From contig NC_053391.1 in assembly GCF_905171765.1 (NCBI RefSeq), positions 688,629,257 to 688,693,256 on the forward strand: a stretch of DNA of 64,000 bases, written 5' to 3'. The notes beneath the pieces are model-generated. The model made no database searches. It saw only the letters and a list, made by a program, of their open reading frames with translations, and was not told the DNA's origin. This DNA comes from Bufo bufo (lineage: Eukaryota; Chordata; Amphibia; Anura; Bufonidae). Position 1 is the stretch's first letter. Each line of letters begins with the position of its first letter. Shown one piece after another: positions 32,866-44,895 of this stretch. The translations under genes were made by a program, and so were the position numbers.

Positions 32866-33499
32866 ATTGCCTCGACGTGCCAGCATTCACCCGATTGACC
32901 GACACTCCCGCACACAGAGGCCCTGCCTAACCATGGAGATAGGAAGCTGGTGGTGCTGTCTGCTTACAAGAGCCAACTGATGTCCCAGATAAGGACCTGA
33001 CAGTACCTCTTACCCGTCTATGAGGGGTCACCGGACCCTTATCCAGAGGAGCAGGTTTCTCAGGGTGCATATCATGACATTTGTTAATTAACCTATCAGC
33101 ATGCACCTCGTCTCTGGACCATAACCCACCCAGTAAAAAATATATTGTAAAGTTCATTTGACTCTTCTAGAATCTAATATCTTAACAATATTACATTTCT
33201 CCCTGTACCTTAACCAGGGTAGGCGGCTTTCGGGGTGGAATGAGGGACGCAACGTATTTTGTGAGCAACGATGTGTGGAAAACATTATGAATTTTAATAG
33301 AATATGGCAATTTAAGAGGGAAAGACTGAGCATAAATAAGTTCATTAACCTCATACAGACAAGACAAATCAAGGGACTAGCTTCTACAGAGGTACCATTA
33401 ATTGTATATCTTTAGTGGAAGGCCACATTTTATCACCTACTGAAGAACTGGAGTCTTGAGATGATTTTCAATTAGCTTTTTTTCTTTGAATATCCTAGG
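32866..33499. other. unassigned, possibly retroelement-derived
   Basis: An open plus-strand frame at 33158-33415 was examined and not recognised. Because the next segment is Gypsy pol on the minus strand, this may be the 3-prime part of that element, but I see no motif. Confidence 0.4.
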
Positions 33500-34666
33500 A
33501 TGACAGAACCTGAGCCCAGACTGTGCATAGTCTGTTTACAGTGATTTCAACCTCAGGGTCATCAGACAAAGAACCCGTATCTTGGTTAAAAACTATAACT
33601 ACAAAAGATGGTAAGGTGACGTGTTAGAGGAACTATTAACATGATTGTTTATAGCACATTCTGCTGAAGCTAAACATCTCACATACTGTTCTAATGAGTG
33701 GCTGAGATGCTCAGTCTGCCCACTGGTTTCTGTATGAAACATAGAAGAAAAGTTTAGAGTCAGTCCCAGTGCCATTGTAACAACTAACTGTTTTTTCTTA
33801 TGGCTAAATCCTAAGGGCGTTATTCTGACGCTCCCCTAGTACTGACCCTTTAACTCCTGTACAGGAATCTGACCTTTGCTGCAGGAGAGCAACCAGATTG
33901 CTACCTCTTGGGATAGTCCTAAACATCTCACATACTGTTCTAATGAGTGGCTGAGATGCTCAGTCTGCCCACTGGTTTCTGTATGAAACATAGAAGAAAA
34001 GTTCAGAGTCAGTCCCAGTGCCATTGTAACAACTAACTGTTTTTTCTTATGGCTAAATCCTAAGGGCGTTATTCTGACGCTCCCCTAGTACTGACCCTTT
34101 AACTCCTGTACAGGAATCTGACCTTTGCTGAAGGAGAGCAACCAGATTGCTACCTCTTGGGATAGTCCTAAACATCTCACATACTGTTCTAATGAGTGGC
34201 TGAGATGCTCAGTCTGCCCACTGGTTTCTGTATGAAACATAGAAGAAAAGTTCAGAGTCAGTCCCAGTGCCATTGTAACAACTAACTGTTTTTTCTTATG
34301 GCTAAATCCTAAGGGCGTTATTCTGACGCTCCCCTAGTACTGACCCTTTAACTCCTGTACAGGAATCTGACCTTTGCTGAAGGAGAGCAACCAGATTGCT
34401 ACCTCTTGGGATAGTCCTAAACATCTCACATCCTGTTCTAATGAGTGGCTGAGATGCTCAGTCTGCCCACTGGTTTCTGTATGAAACATAGAAGAAAAGT
34501 TCAGAGTCAGTCCCAGTGCCATTGTAACAACTAACTGTTTTTTCTTATGGCTAAATCCTAAGGGCGTTATTCTGACGCTCCCCTAGTACTGACCCTTTAA
34601 CTCCTGTACAGGAATCTGACCTTTGCTGCAGGAGAGCAACCAGATTGCTACCTCTTGGGATAGTCC
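33500..34666 (-). pseudogene. Ty3/Gypsy integrase remnant
   Basis: On the minus strand the frame reads LTLNFSSMFHTETSGQTEHL then SHSLEQYVRCL. This matches the end of the Gypsy integrase core, where FSSAYHPQTDGQTERVNQ-type sequence carries the third catalytic residue in GQTE. At the leftmost copy it continues properly as ASAECAINNHVNSSNTSPYH, the usual next block. In the other copies it runs into a foreign tail (GLSQEVAIWLLS) made by repeat junctions. The element is dead; upstream pol parts are missing. Confidence 0.75.
33671..34666. repeat. four-copy 249-bp tandem array made of Gypsy integrase DNA
   Basis: Units start at 33671, 33920, 34169 and 34418 with taaacatctcaca, each exactly 249 bp, and differ at only a few positions. 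The unit end cctcttgggatagtc leads directly into the next start. The array stops at 34666, where the following text diverges. 249 is a multiple of three, so the integrase-derived frame persists through each unit up to the same stop. Confidence 0.95.
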
Positions 34667-35270
34667 CAGTATAGTTGGCAGCTGATCTACTGAGGTCAGG
34701 GACCCTGGTGCAAGCACTAGAGGCTCTAGGCTCAGAAAACGCATCAAAACCACAGCTATAGTCTAAACAGTCACTCATACAGATTATAGGGTTTCTAGGC
34801 AGAACATGACTGTAGGAAACTTGGCCGGAAGGCTGAGATGCTGAGAAACCGCACCACAATAGCAGAAGCAGTCTGGACAGTCACTAATACTGGACCTGCA
34901 GATATCTGGCGACACTGAACAGGAGACACAAGGAGAGCTTGCGGGCCGGGTAGTGGTGGATGTAGGAACAAGACAGGCAGGAACCAAGAGTGTAGTACAG
35001 GTAGATGGACTTGAACTAAAACTGAACTATGAGGTCAGGAGCAAACATCCAGTATGAGAACACAGCCAGAACACAGACTGAATAACATGAATAAATCTCT
35101 GAAGCACAAAGGGGCACATTTATTAGGACCAACGTTTTAGACGTCGGCCTTAATAAAGCCCTGCACTGGCAGTGGATCCACCGAAGTTATGAAGAGGCTC
35201 CAGTCTCCTAGCTATCTTACATTTCGACCTCAAAAACTTGAAGCTCAGACACCCTCTGCCTGGAGAGGGT
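34667..35270. other. unassigned, probably retroelement flank
   Basis: No recognisable motif. It follows the Gypsy array on its 5-prime side (minus orientation) and could be upstream pol or LTR sequence. Confidence 0.4.
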
Positions 35271-35274
35271 GCCT

Positions 35275-36100
35275 TAACCCCTTAAGGACTTACTCAGGAC
35301 GTACCGGTACGTCCTAAGTTTAAATCACGATTGTGGCACGGCGGGGGTTAATCGCAACAGGATGTCCGCTGAAATCATTCAGCGGGCATCCTGTCACAAC
35401 GCCGGGGTGGGTCCCGTGACCCCCACGTGTCGGCGATCGCCGCAAACCGCAGGTCAATTCAGACCTGCGGTTTGCGGCTTTTACCTTATCCGGCGGTTGC
35501 GGGCAGCGGTGCCATCGGGTCCCCATGCGGCTGTGGGGAAGACCCGATGGCATGGAAGGCAGCGCGATGTCTAAGGATGGCATTGCGCTGCCTTCCGGTG
35601 ACGAGCCTGTGAGATCCAGCCCCCTGGATCTCACAGGCCGGAAGCTGTATGAGTAATACACACAGTATTACTCATACAGCCAATGCATTCCAATACAGAA
35701 GTATTGGAATGCATTGTAAAAGGGATTAGACCCCCAAAAGTTGAAGTCCCAAAGTTCCAAAAAAAAAGTTTCAGGTAAAAATAAACAAAAACGTAATTTT
35801 CCCCCAATAAAGTTAAAAAAAATTGGGAAAATAGGGAAAAAAAAAAAGTATACATATTAGGTATCGCCGCGTCCGAATAAAACCTGTGCTAAATAAACAA
35901 TTTTTTGTCTCCTTACATCACAAAAAGTGTAATAGCAAGCGATCAAAAAGTTTTTATCGCGAATATAGGTACATCCAAAATTCGCTAATATTTAGAATAT
36001 AGTGATATATCATTCGTAATTTCGAATATTCGAGATTTTTTTATTGCGAATTTTCGTAATGCGAATTTTTATTGCAAATTTTTCAATTGCCGAATAAAAA
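35275..36100. mobile_element. hairpin-rich TTAA-adjacent DNA element, start
   Basis: The start ttaaccccttaaggac has TTAA before CCCCTTAAGGAC. A run of hairpins follows: ggacgtaccggtacgtcc (35296-35313), aggatgtccgctgaa with complement (to 35393), gccgcaaaccgcaggt with complement (to 35479), and ctgtgagatcca with complement near 35610-35640. The region ends in the shared tatacatattaggtatcgcc block at 35849. There is no coding sequence. It is related to the family at 36178-38690. Confidence 0.6.
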
Positions 36101-36175
36101 CATGATTCCTCCCTGCTTCTTGCTTGTGGGCCAATGACTCATTGGCCCACAAGCAAGAAGCAGGGAGGAATCATG
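36101..36175. repeat. perfect 37-bp-arm palindrome
   Basis: Left arm 36101-36137 and right arm 36139-36175 are exact reverse complements around a single C, so the whole can form a 37-bp hairpin. It starts catgattcctccctgcttct. It sits at the junction between two repeat blocks, next to an A/T-rich tract with aatttcgaatattcg. Confidence 0.97.
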
Positions 36176-36177
36176 AC

Positions 36178-38690
36178 TTTAACCACTTCAGGACACATGA
36201 CATACCGGTACGGCATGTTGTCCTGGTACTTAAGGACACATGACGTACTGGTACGTCATGTGTATTTCCGATCACCGCCGCCTGGCGGGCGGTGATCGGA
36301 ACCCGGTGCCTGCTCAAATCATTGAGCAGGCACCTTGGCTAAATGCGCGGGGGGGGTCCAAAAGTTCAAGTCCCAAAGTGGGACAAAAAAGAAAGTGAAA
36401 AAAAAGTTGAAAAAATAAAGTTTCCCCCCAAAAATTTTAAGTATCAAGTAAAATTTTCCCCAAATAAAGTAAAAAAAAGTTGGTAACAGATAGGGGGGAA
36501 AAAAATATACATATTAGGTATCGCCGCGTCCGTATCGACAGGCTCTATAAACATATCACATGACCTAACCCCTCAGATGAACACCGTAAAAAATAAAAAA
36601 TAAAAACTGTGCTAAATAAACCATTTATTTGTCATAACAGCAAGCGATCAAAAAGGCATTTGCCCACCAAAATCATACCAATCTAACTGTCACCTCATCC
36701 CTCAAAAAATGAGCCCCTACCTGAGACAATCACCCAAAAAAAAAAAAAACTATGACTCAGAATATGGAGACACTAAAACTTACATAAATGGAAAAAAAGT
36801 ATACATATTAGGTATCGCCGCGTCCGTATCGACCGGCTCTAAAAAATATCACATGACCTAACCCCTCAGATGAACACCGTAAAAAATAAAAAATAAAAAC
36901 TGTGCTAAATAAAAAAATTTTGTCACCTTACATCACAAAAAGTGTAATAGCAAGCACCCCAAAATAGTGTCAATCAAACTGTCATCTCATCCCGCAAAAA
37001 ATGAGTCCCTACCTAAGATAATCGCCCAAAAAACTGAAAAAACTATGGCTCTCAGAATATGGAGACACTAAAACAATATTTTTTTTGTTTCAAAAATTAT
37101 ATTATTGTGTAAAACTTACATAAATAAAAACAAGTATACATATTAGGTATCGCCGCGTCCGTATTGACCGGCTCTAAAAAAATATCACATGACCTAAACC
37201 CTCAGATTAACACCGTAAAAAAATTAAAATAAAAACTGTGCTAAATAAACCATTTTTTGTCACCTTACATCACAAAAAGTGTAATAGCAAGCAATCAAAA
37301 AGTCATACGCACCACAAAATAGTGCCAATAAAACCGTCATCTCATCCCGCAAAAATCATACCCTACCCAGGGTAATCGCCCAAAAACTGAAAAAATTATG
37401 GCTCTCAGACTATGGAAACACTAAAACATGATTTTTTTTGCTTCAAAAATGAAATCATTCTGTAAAATGTACATAAATAAATAAAAAGTATACATATAAG
37501 GTATCGCCGCGTCCGTGAAAACCTGGTCTATAAAAATACCATATGATCTAACCTGTCAGATGAATGTTGTAAATAACAAAAAATAAAAACGGTGCCAAAA
37601 CAGCTATTTCTTGTTACCTTGCCTCACAAAAAGTGTAATATAGAGCAACCAAAAATCATATGTACCCTAAATTAGTACCAACACAACGTCCACCCTATCC
37701 CGTAGTTTCTAAAATGGGGTCACATTTTTGGATTTTCTACTCCAGGGGTGCATCAGGGGGGCTTCAAATGGGACATGGTGTCAAAATAAACAGTCCAGCA
37801 AAATCTGCATTCCAAAAACCGTATGGCATTCCTTTCCTTCTGCGCCCTGCCGTGTGCCCGTACAGCATTTTACGACCACATATGGGGTGTTTCTGTAAAC
37901 TACAGAATCAGGGCCATAAATATTAAGTTTTGTTTGGCTGTTTACCCTTGCTTTGTTACTGGAAAAAATGGATTAAAATGGAAAATTTGCCCAAAAATTT
38001 AAATTCTGAAATTTCATCTCCATTTGCCAATAACTCTTGTGGGACACCTAAAGGGTAAACAACATTTGTAAAATCAGTTTTGAATACCTTGAGGGGTGTA
38101 GTTTCTTAGATGGGGGTCAATTTAATGGAGTTTCTACTCTAGGGGTGCATCAGGGGGGCTTCAAATGGGACATGGTGTCAAAAAAAACTGTCCAGCACAA
38201 TCTGCCTTCCAAAAACTGTATGGCATTCCTTTCCTTCTGCGCCCTACTGTGTGCCCATACAGCAGTTTACGACCACATATGAGGTGTTTCTGTAAACTAC
38301 AGAATCCGGGCAATAAATATTAAATTTTGTTTGGCTGTGAACCCTTGTTTTGTAAAAGCAAAAAAAATATTAAAATGGAAAATCTGCCAAAAAAAGTGAA
38401 ATTCTGAAATTGTATCTCTATTTTCCATTATTTCTTGTGGAACACCTAAAGGGTTAACAAAGTTTGGAAAATCAGTTTTGAATACCTTGAGGGGTGTAGT
38501 TTCTAGAATGGGGTAATTTTGCGTGGTTTCTATTATGTAAGCCTCGCAAAGTGACTTCAGACCTGAACTGGTCCCTAAAAATTGGGTTTTTGAAAATTTC
38601 TGAAAAATTTCAAGATTTGCTTCTAAACTTCTAAGCCTTGTAACATCCCCCAAAAATAAATGAAGTAGACATGTCAGCAGAGAATCAGTC
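36178..38690. mobile_element. TTAA-flanked repeat family with internal ~300-350-bp units
   Basis: It begins ttaaccacttcaggacacat; the other end of this family, gatgtgaagtggttaa, is seen at 63800-63816. The block tatacatattaggtatcgcc recurs at 36506, 36800, 37136 and 37491 (and 35849). A second unit with ggggtgcatcaggggggctt recurs at about 37744 and 38144. The last part (37860-38600) is homologous to 63190-63560. TTAA flanks suggest a piggyBac- or Kolobok-type origin, but no transposase is present. Confidence 0.65.
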
Positions 38691-38901
38691 TTCATGTCAT
38701 AGCAGAGAATCAGGCTTCACGTCACCCACCACTGGAACAGGCCACTGTCACACATTTAGGCCCAGGCACCCAGACAGAGGAGAGGTTCATTCAACTTTGG
38801 GTTGCCCCGCAAAATAATAGTAAAATGAAAATAAAAATAGGATTGAATGAGGAAGTGCCCTGGAGTACAATAATATATTGTTAAGGGGAAGTAGTTAATG
38901 T

Positions 38902-41900
38902 CTAATCTGCACAAGGGATGGACAGGTCCTGTGGGATCCATGCCTGGTTCATTTTTATGAACGTCAGCTTGTCCACATTGGCTGTAGACAGGCGGCTGCG
39001 TTTGTCTGTAATGACGCCCCCTGCCGTGCTGAATACACGTTCAGACAAAACGCTGGCCGCCGGGCAGGCCAGCACCTCCAAGGCATAAATGGCTAGCTCT
39101 GGCCACGTGGACAATTTGGAGACCCAGAAGTTGAATGGGGCCGAACCATCAGTCAGTACGTGGAGGGGTGTGCACAGGTACTGTTCCACCATGTTAGTGA
39201 AATGTTGCCTCCTGCTAACACGTTCCGTATCAGGTGGTGGTGCACTTAGCTGTGGCGTGGTGACAAAACTTTTCCACATCTCTGCCATGCTAACCCTGCC
39301 CTCAGAGGAGCTGGGCGTGACACAGCTGCGTTGGCGACCTCTTGCTCCTCCTCTGCCTTCGCCTTGGGCTTCCACTGGTTCCCCTGTGACATTTGGGAAT
39401 GCTCTCAGTAGCGCGTCTACCAACGTGCACTTGTACTCGCGCATCTTCCTATCACGCTCCAGTGTAGGAAGTAAGGTGGGCACATTGTCTTTGTACCGGG
39501 GATCCAGCAGGGTGGCAACCCAGTAGTCCGCACACGTTAAAATGTGGGCAACTCTGCTGTCGTTGCGCAGGCACTGCAGCATGTAGTCGCTCATGTGTGC
39601 CAGGCTGCCCAGAGGTAAGGACAAGCTGTCCTTTGTGGGAGGCGTATCGTCATCGTCCTGTGTTTCCCCCCAGCCACGCACCAGTGATGGGCCCGAGCTG
39701 CGTTGGGTGCCAGCCTGCTGTGAACCTGCTTCATCCTCATCCTCCTCCACCTCCACCTCTTCCTCATCCTCGTCCTCCTCATCCTCCAGTAGTGGGCCCT
39801 GTCTGGCCACATTTGTACCTGGCCTCTGCTGTTGCAAAAAACCTCCCTCTGAGTCACTTCGAAGAGACTGGCCTGAAAGTGCTAAAAATGACCCCTCTTC
39901 CTCCTCTTCCTCCTGGGCCACCTCCTCTTCTATCATCGCCCTAAGTGTTTTCTCAAGGAGACATAGAAGTGCTATTGTAACGCTGATAACGGCGTCATCG
40001 CCACTGGCTATGTTGGTGGAGTACTCGAAACAGCGCAACAGGGCACACAGGTCTCGCATGGAGGCCTAGTCATTTGTGGTGAAGTGTGTCTGATCCGCAG
40101 TGCGACTGACCCGTGCGTGCTGCAGCTGAAACTCCACTATGGCCTGCTGCTGCTCGCACAGTCTGTCCAGCATGTGCAAGGTGGAGTTCCACCTGGTGGG
40201 CACGTCGCATATGAGGCGGTGAGCGGGAAGGCCGAAGTTACGCTGTAGCGCAGACAGGCGAGCAGCGGCAGGGTGTGAACGCCGGAAGCGCGAACAGACG
40301 GCCCGCACTTTATGCAGCAGCTCTGACATGTCGGGGTAGTTGCGAATGAACTTCTGCACCACCAAATTCAGCACATGCGCCAGGCAAGGGATGTGCGTCA
40401 AACCGGCTAGTCCCAGAGCTGCAACGAGATTTCGCCCATTATCGCACACCACCAGGCCAGGCTTGAGGCTCACCGGCAGCAACCACTCGTCGGTCTGTTG
40501 TTCTATACCCCGCCACAACTCCTGTGCGGTGTGGGGCCTGTCCCCCAAACATATGAGTTTCAGAATGGCCTGCTGACGTTTACCCCGTGCTGTGCTGAAG
40601 TTGGTGCTGAAGGTGTGTGGCTGACTGGATGAGCAGGTGGAAGAAGAGGAGGAGGAAGCTGAGTAGGAGGAGGAGGAGACAGGAGGCAAAGAATGTTGCC
40701 CTGCGATCCTTGGCGGCGGAAGGACGTGCGCCAAACAGCTCTCCGCCTGGGGCCCAGCCGCCACTACATTTACCCAGTGTGCAGTTAGGGAGATATAGCG
40801 TCCCTGGCCGTGCTTACTGGTCCACGTATCTGTGGTTAGGTGGACCTTGCCACAGATGGTGTTGCGCAGTGCGCACTTGATTTTATCGGATACTTGGTTG
40901 TGCAGGGAAGGCACGGCTCTCTTGGAGAAGTAGTGCCGGCTGGGAACAACATACTTTGGGACAGCAAGCGACATGAGCTGTTTGAAGCTGTCTGTGTCCA
41001 CCAGCCTAAATTACAGCATTTCATAGGCCAGTAGTTTAGAAATGCTGGCATTCAGGGCCAGGGATCGAGGGTGGCTAGGTGGGAATTTACGCTTTCTCTC
41101 AAATGTTTGTGAGATGGAGAGCTGAACGCTGCCGTGTTACATGGTTGAGATGCTTGGTGACGCAGGTGGTGGTGTTGGTGGTACATCCCATGTTTGCTGG
41201 GCGGCAGGTGCCAACGTTCCTCCAGAGGCGGAGGAAGAGGCCGAGGCGGCGGCAGCAGCAGAAGAGGCCGAGGCGGCAGCAGCAGAAGAGGTAGCAGGGG
41301 GAGCCTGAGTGACTTCCTTGTTTTTAAGGTGTTTACTCCACTGCAGTTCATGCTTTGCATGCAGGTGCCTGGTCATGCAGGTTGTGCTAAGGTTCAGAAC
41401 GTTAATGCCTCGCTTCAGGCTCTGATGGCACAGCGTGCAAACCACTCGGGTCTTGTCGTCAGCACATTGTTTGAAGAAGTGCCATGCCAGGGAACTCCTT
41501 GAAGCTGCCTTTGGGGTGCTCGGTCCCAGATGGCGGCGGTCAGTAGCAGGCGGAGTCTCTTGGCGGCGGGTGTTCTGCTTTTGCCCACTGCTCCCTCTTT
41601 GTCTTTTGCTACGCTGTTGGCTCGGTCTCACCACTGCCTCTTCCTCCGAACTGTGAAAGTCAGTGGCACGACCTTCATTCCATGTGGGGTCTAGGACCTC
41701 ATCGTCCCCTGCATCGTCTTCATCCCTGACCTCCTGTTCAGTCTGCACACTGCAGAAAGACGCAGCAGTTGGAACCTGTGTTTCGTCATCATCAGAGATG
41801 TGCGGAGGTGGTATTTCCATGTCCTCATCATCAGGCAACATAAGTGGTTGTGCGTTAGTGCATTCTATGTCTTCCACCACTGGGGAAGGTCTAGGTGGAT

Positions 41901-42321
41901 GCCCTTGGGAAACCCTGCCAGCAGAGTCTTCAAACAGCATAAGAGACTGCTGCATAACTTGAGGCTCAGACAGTTTCCCTGATATGCATGGGGGTGATGT
42001 GACAGACTGATGGGCTTGGTTTTCATGCGCCATCTGTGCGCTTTCTGCAGAAGACTGGGTGGGAGATAATGTGAACGTGCTGGAATCACTGTTGGCCACC
42101 CAATTGACTAATGCCTGTACCTGCTCAGGCCTTACCATCCTTAGAACGGCATTGGGCCCCACCAAATATGGCTGTAAATTCTGGCGGCTACTGGGACCTG
42201 AGGTAGTTGGTACACTAGGACGTGTGGCAGAACGGCCACGTCCTCTCCCAGCACCAGAGGGTCCACTAACACCACCACGACCATGTCCGCGTCCGAGTCC
42301 CTTACTAGATGTTTTCCTCAT
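38902..42321 (-). pseudogene. hAT-3 transposase, one frame with three in-frame stops
   Basis: From the ATG at 42321 a single frame of 1139 codons runs to 38902 with no frameshift. It is cut only by TAA at 41139-41137, TAA near 41014 and TAG at 40068-40066. Comparison with hAT-1 shows Ser at the first two; the third sits where Trp (TGG) is plausible. The N-terminus is Gly/Arg-rich. An acidic, Ser-rich region leads to a BED zinc finger with C295, C298, H319 and H324 (CTLCHQSLKRG ... TRHLHAKH). Catalytic Asp are in HLTTDTWTSKHGQG (codon near 40830) and VVCDNGRNLVAALG. Acidic repeats (EEEEEEGS, DEDEEEVEVEEDEDE) precede the C-terminal dimerisation domain with PAASVLSERVFSTAGG. Decay is slight, so the copy is probably young. 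Confidence 0.9.
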
Positions 42322-42459
42322 TGTTACCGTTCACCACAATAAGAAAAATATTATTCGGGCCAATGTATTGAATTCAAATTCAGGCCTTTTTTTACAGACC
42401 CCTAACACTATCTGGCTATCTATTTAGGTACCGTATTACACTAATACAGGCACACCAGT

Positions 42460-43490
42460 AATGACAGATTTAGCTGAATATAAATTTGAGGCCTATTATT
42501 TAGGCGCTGGGTGACAGGTATACGTTTACGGACAGAATTAGACTTGGATCTGCACAGTAGCGTGTGTGTGAAGTTATTGAGAATTACCCTATCAGCACCT
42601 TGAATCAAATATACCCTTTTAGGGATAGATTTAAAGTAGGCCTGATACAGCAGAAACCACTAATTTGGAGAATTGAAAAATTGGGAATTGTATTTCAACC
42701 CAGAACAAAAACTGTGCTTTGACGGACACTAAATAACTTGACCAGCTAAAGCAATAATGACAGATTTGGATGAATATAAATGTGAGGCCTATTTTTTAGG
42801 CGCTGGGTGACAGGTATACGTTTACGGACAGAATTAGACTTGGATCTGCACAGTAGCGTGTGTGTGAAGTTATTGAGAATTACGCTATCAGCACCTTGAA
42901 TCTAATATACCCGTTTAGGGATAGATTTAAAGTAGGCCTGATACAGCAGAAACCACTAATTTAATTTAGAGAATTGCAAAATTGGGAATTGTATTTCAAC
43001 CCAGAACAAAAACTGTGCTTTGACGGACACTAAATAACTTGACCAGCTAAAGCAATAATGACAGATTTGGATGAATATAAATGTGAGGCCTATTTTTTAG
43101 GCGCTGGGTGACAGGTATACGTTTACGGACAGAATTAGACTTGGATCTGCACAGTAGCGTGTGTGTGAAGTTATTGAGAATTACGCTATCAGCACCTTGA
43201 ATCTAATATACCCGTTTAGGGATAGATTTAAAGTAGGCCTGATACAGCAGAAACCACTAATTTAATTTAGAGAATTGCAAAATTGGGAATTGTATTTCAA
43301 CCCAGAACAAAAACTGTGCTTTGACGGACACTAAATAACTTGACCAGCTAAAGCAATAATGACAGATTTGGATGAATATAAATTTGAGGCCTATTTTTTA
43401 GGCGCTGGGTGACGGGTATACGTTTACACACAGAATTAAACTTGGAATTGAACAGTAGCGTGTGTGTGTGAAGTTATTGAGAATAACTTT
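42460..43490 (-). repeat. ~300-bp tandem array in hAT-3 leader
   Basis: About three and a half units start near 42460, 42757, 43056 and 43357. Each has aatgacagattt, aggcgctgggtgacaggtat and acagtagcgtgtgtgtgaag. The middle two are almost identical. The array lies directly upstream of the transposase ATG. Confidence 0.93.
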
Positions 43491-43491
43491 G

Positions 43492-44095
43492 TGACAGGCT
43501 CAGCTTGACCCTGATGTAGGATATAGCCAAAAAATAACCACACTATTGATGGTTAAATGCACTTCGTGACAGGCTCAGCTTGCCCCTGATGTAGTATATG
43601 GCCAAAAAATAACCACACTATTGATGGTTAAATGCACTTTGTGACAGGCTCAGCTTGCTTCTGATGTAGTATATGGCCAAAAAATAACCACACTATTGAT
43701 GGTTAAATGCACTTGATGACAGCTTGACCCTGATGTAGGATATAGCCAAAAAATAACCACACTATTGATGGTTAAATGCACCTGTGACAGGCTCAGCTTG
43801 CCCCTGATGTAGTATATGGCCAAAAAATAACCACACTATCGATGGTTAAATGCACTTGATAACAAGCTTGACCCAGATGTAGGATATAGCGAAAAAATAA
43901 CCACACTATTCATGGTTAAATGCACTTGGTGACAGGCTCAGCTTGCCCCTGATGTAGTATATGGCCAAAAAATAACCACACTATTGATGGTTAAATGCAC
44001 TTGATGACAGCTTGACCCTGATGTAGGATATAGCAAAAAATAACCACACTATTGATGGTTAAATGTACTTGGTGGCAGCTTGTGCTGGCGCACCA
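43492..44095 (-). repeat. ~74-bp tandem array in hAT-3 leader
   Basis: About eight units contain gacaggctcagcttg, ccctgatgtag and aaaaaataaccacactattg, each 66-75 bp. It lies between the 300-bp array and the terminal region. Confidence 0.93.
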
Positions 44096-44260
44096 CAAGA
44101 CACAAAATGGCCCTTGATCAACCCAGAAAAAAGTGAATAAAAAACGCTCTGGGCAGCCTAAAAACAGTGAGCAATTGAATAGCAGCACTTCAATGATCCA
44201 CAGCTGTAGATCGATCACTGAATGAAGTCTTTTGGAGGAGTTAATCTGCCTAATCTCGCC

Positions 44261-44594
44261 CTAACGTCGCAGCTGCAACCTCTCCCTACACTTGTATCAG
44301 CAGAGTGACGTGCAGCGCTACGTGACCCAAGCTTATATAGAGGCTGGGTCACATGCTGCACTGGCCAATCACAGCCATGCCAATAGTAGGCAAGGCTGTG
44401 ATGGCCTCTTGGGGCAAGTAGTATGACGCTTGTTGATTGGCTGCTTTGCAGCCTTTCAAAAAGCGCCAAGAAAGCGCCGAACACCGAACCCGAACCCAGA
44501 CTTTTACGAAAATGTTCGGCTTCGGGTCCGTGTCACGGACACTCCAAAATTCGGTGCGAACTCGAACTATACAGTTCGGGTTCGCTCATCCCTA
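44261..44594 (-). repeat. hAT-3 5-prime terminal region with hairpin
   Basis: This segment is shared with 57241-57557: gtgacgtgcagcgctac, ggctgggtcacatgctgcac, and the hairpin aatcacagccatgcc / ggcaaggctgtgatgg. Repeated gttcgg words lead to the end ttcgctcatcccta. The conservation of terminus plus hairpin suggests a transposase-recognition region. Confidence 0.85.
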
Positions 44595-44604
44595 GACATT
44601 AGCA

Positions 44605-44895
44605 AGACACTTAAATATGTGTTAAATAAGTGTTCTTAATAAAATAAAATAAAAACTCAACAAAAGAACAAGGGAAAACAATCTACAATTAGTTGTGTGG
44701 AAGATCAGAACCAATGTTAGGAAATATTTTTACACCAAAAGAATAATTCAGGCTTGGAACAACATGGCAGCAGATGTGGTTGAAAAATCTACCGTAAGTG
44801 AATTTAAACATGTCTATCCTAAGATACAGTATATAATAATATGAGGGCAGACTAGAGGGACCATTTTCTGCTGTCAATCATCTATGTTTCTGTGA
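44605..44895 (+). pseudogene. LINE 3-prime end, CR1/L2-like
   Basis: A plus-strand frame reads AWNNMAADVVEKSTVSEFKH and ends at a TGA after KIQYIII. This is the terminal part of the LINE ORF2, with WNxLPxxVVxAxSVxxFK-type spacing. It is followed by the noncoding tail gggcagactagagggaccat and tctatgtttctgtg. It is 5-prime truncated at the hAT-3 end. Confidence 0.75.

Larger units (their letters stand above)
38700..44594 (-). mobile_element. hAT-3, minus-strand hAT transposon, right-hand (5-prime) terminus intact
   Basis: In minus-strand order: terminal repeat ending at 44594 (outside-in tagggatgagcgaacccgaa), subterminal hairpin, 74-bp array, 300-bp array, transposase from 42321 to 38902. The 3-prime terminus was not found; homology gives way to the TTAA-family repeat near 38690, so the element is truncated there. 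It is the best-preserved hAT coding region here after hAT-2. Confidence 0.85.

Noticed and set aside
33158..33415. Plus-strand 85-residue frame upstream of the Gypsy remnant
   Set aside because: No recognisable domain and the surrounding retroelement is on the other strand.
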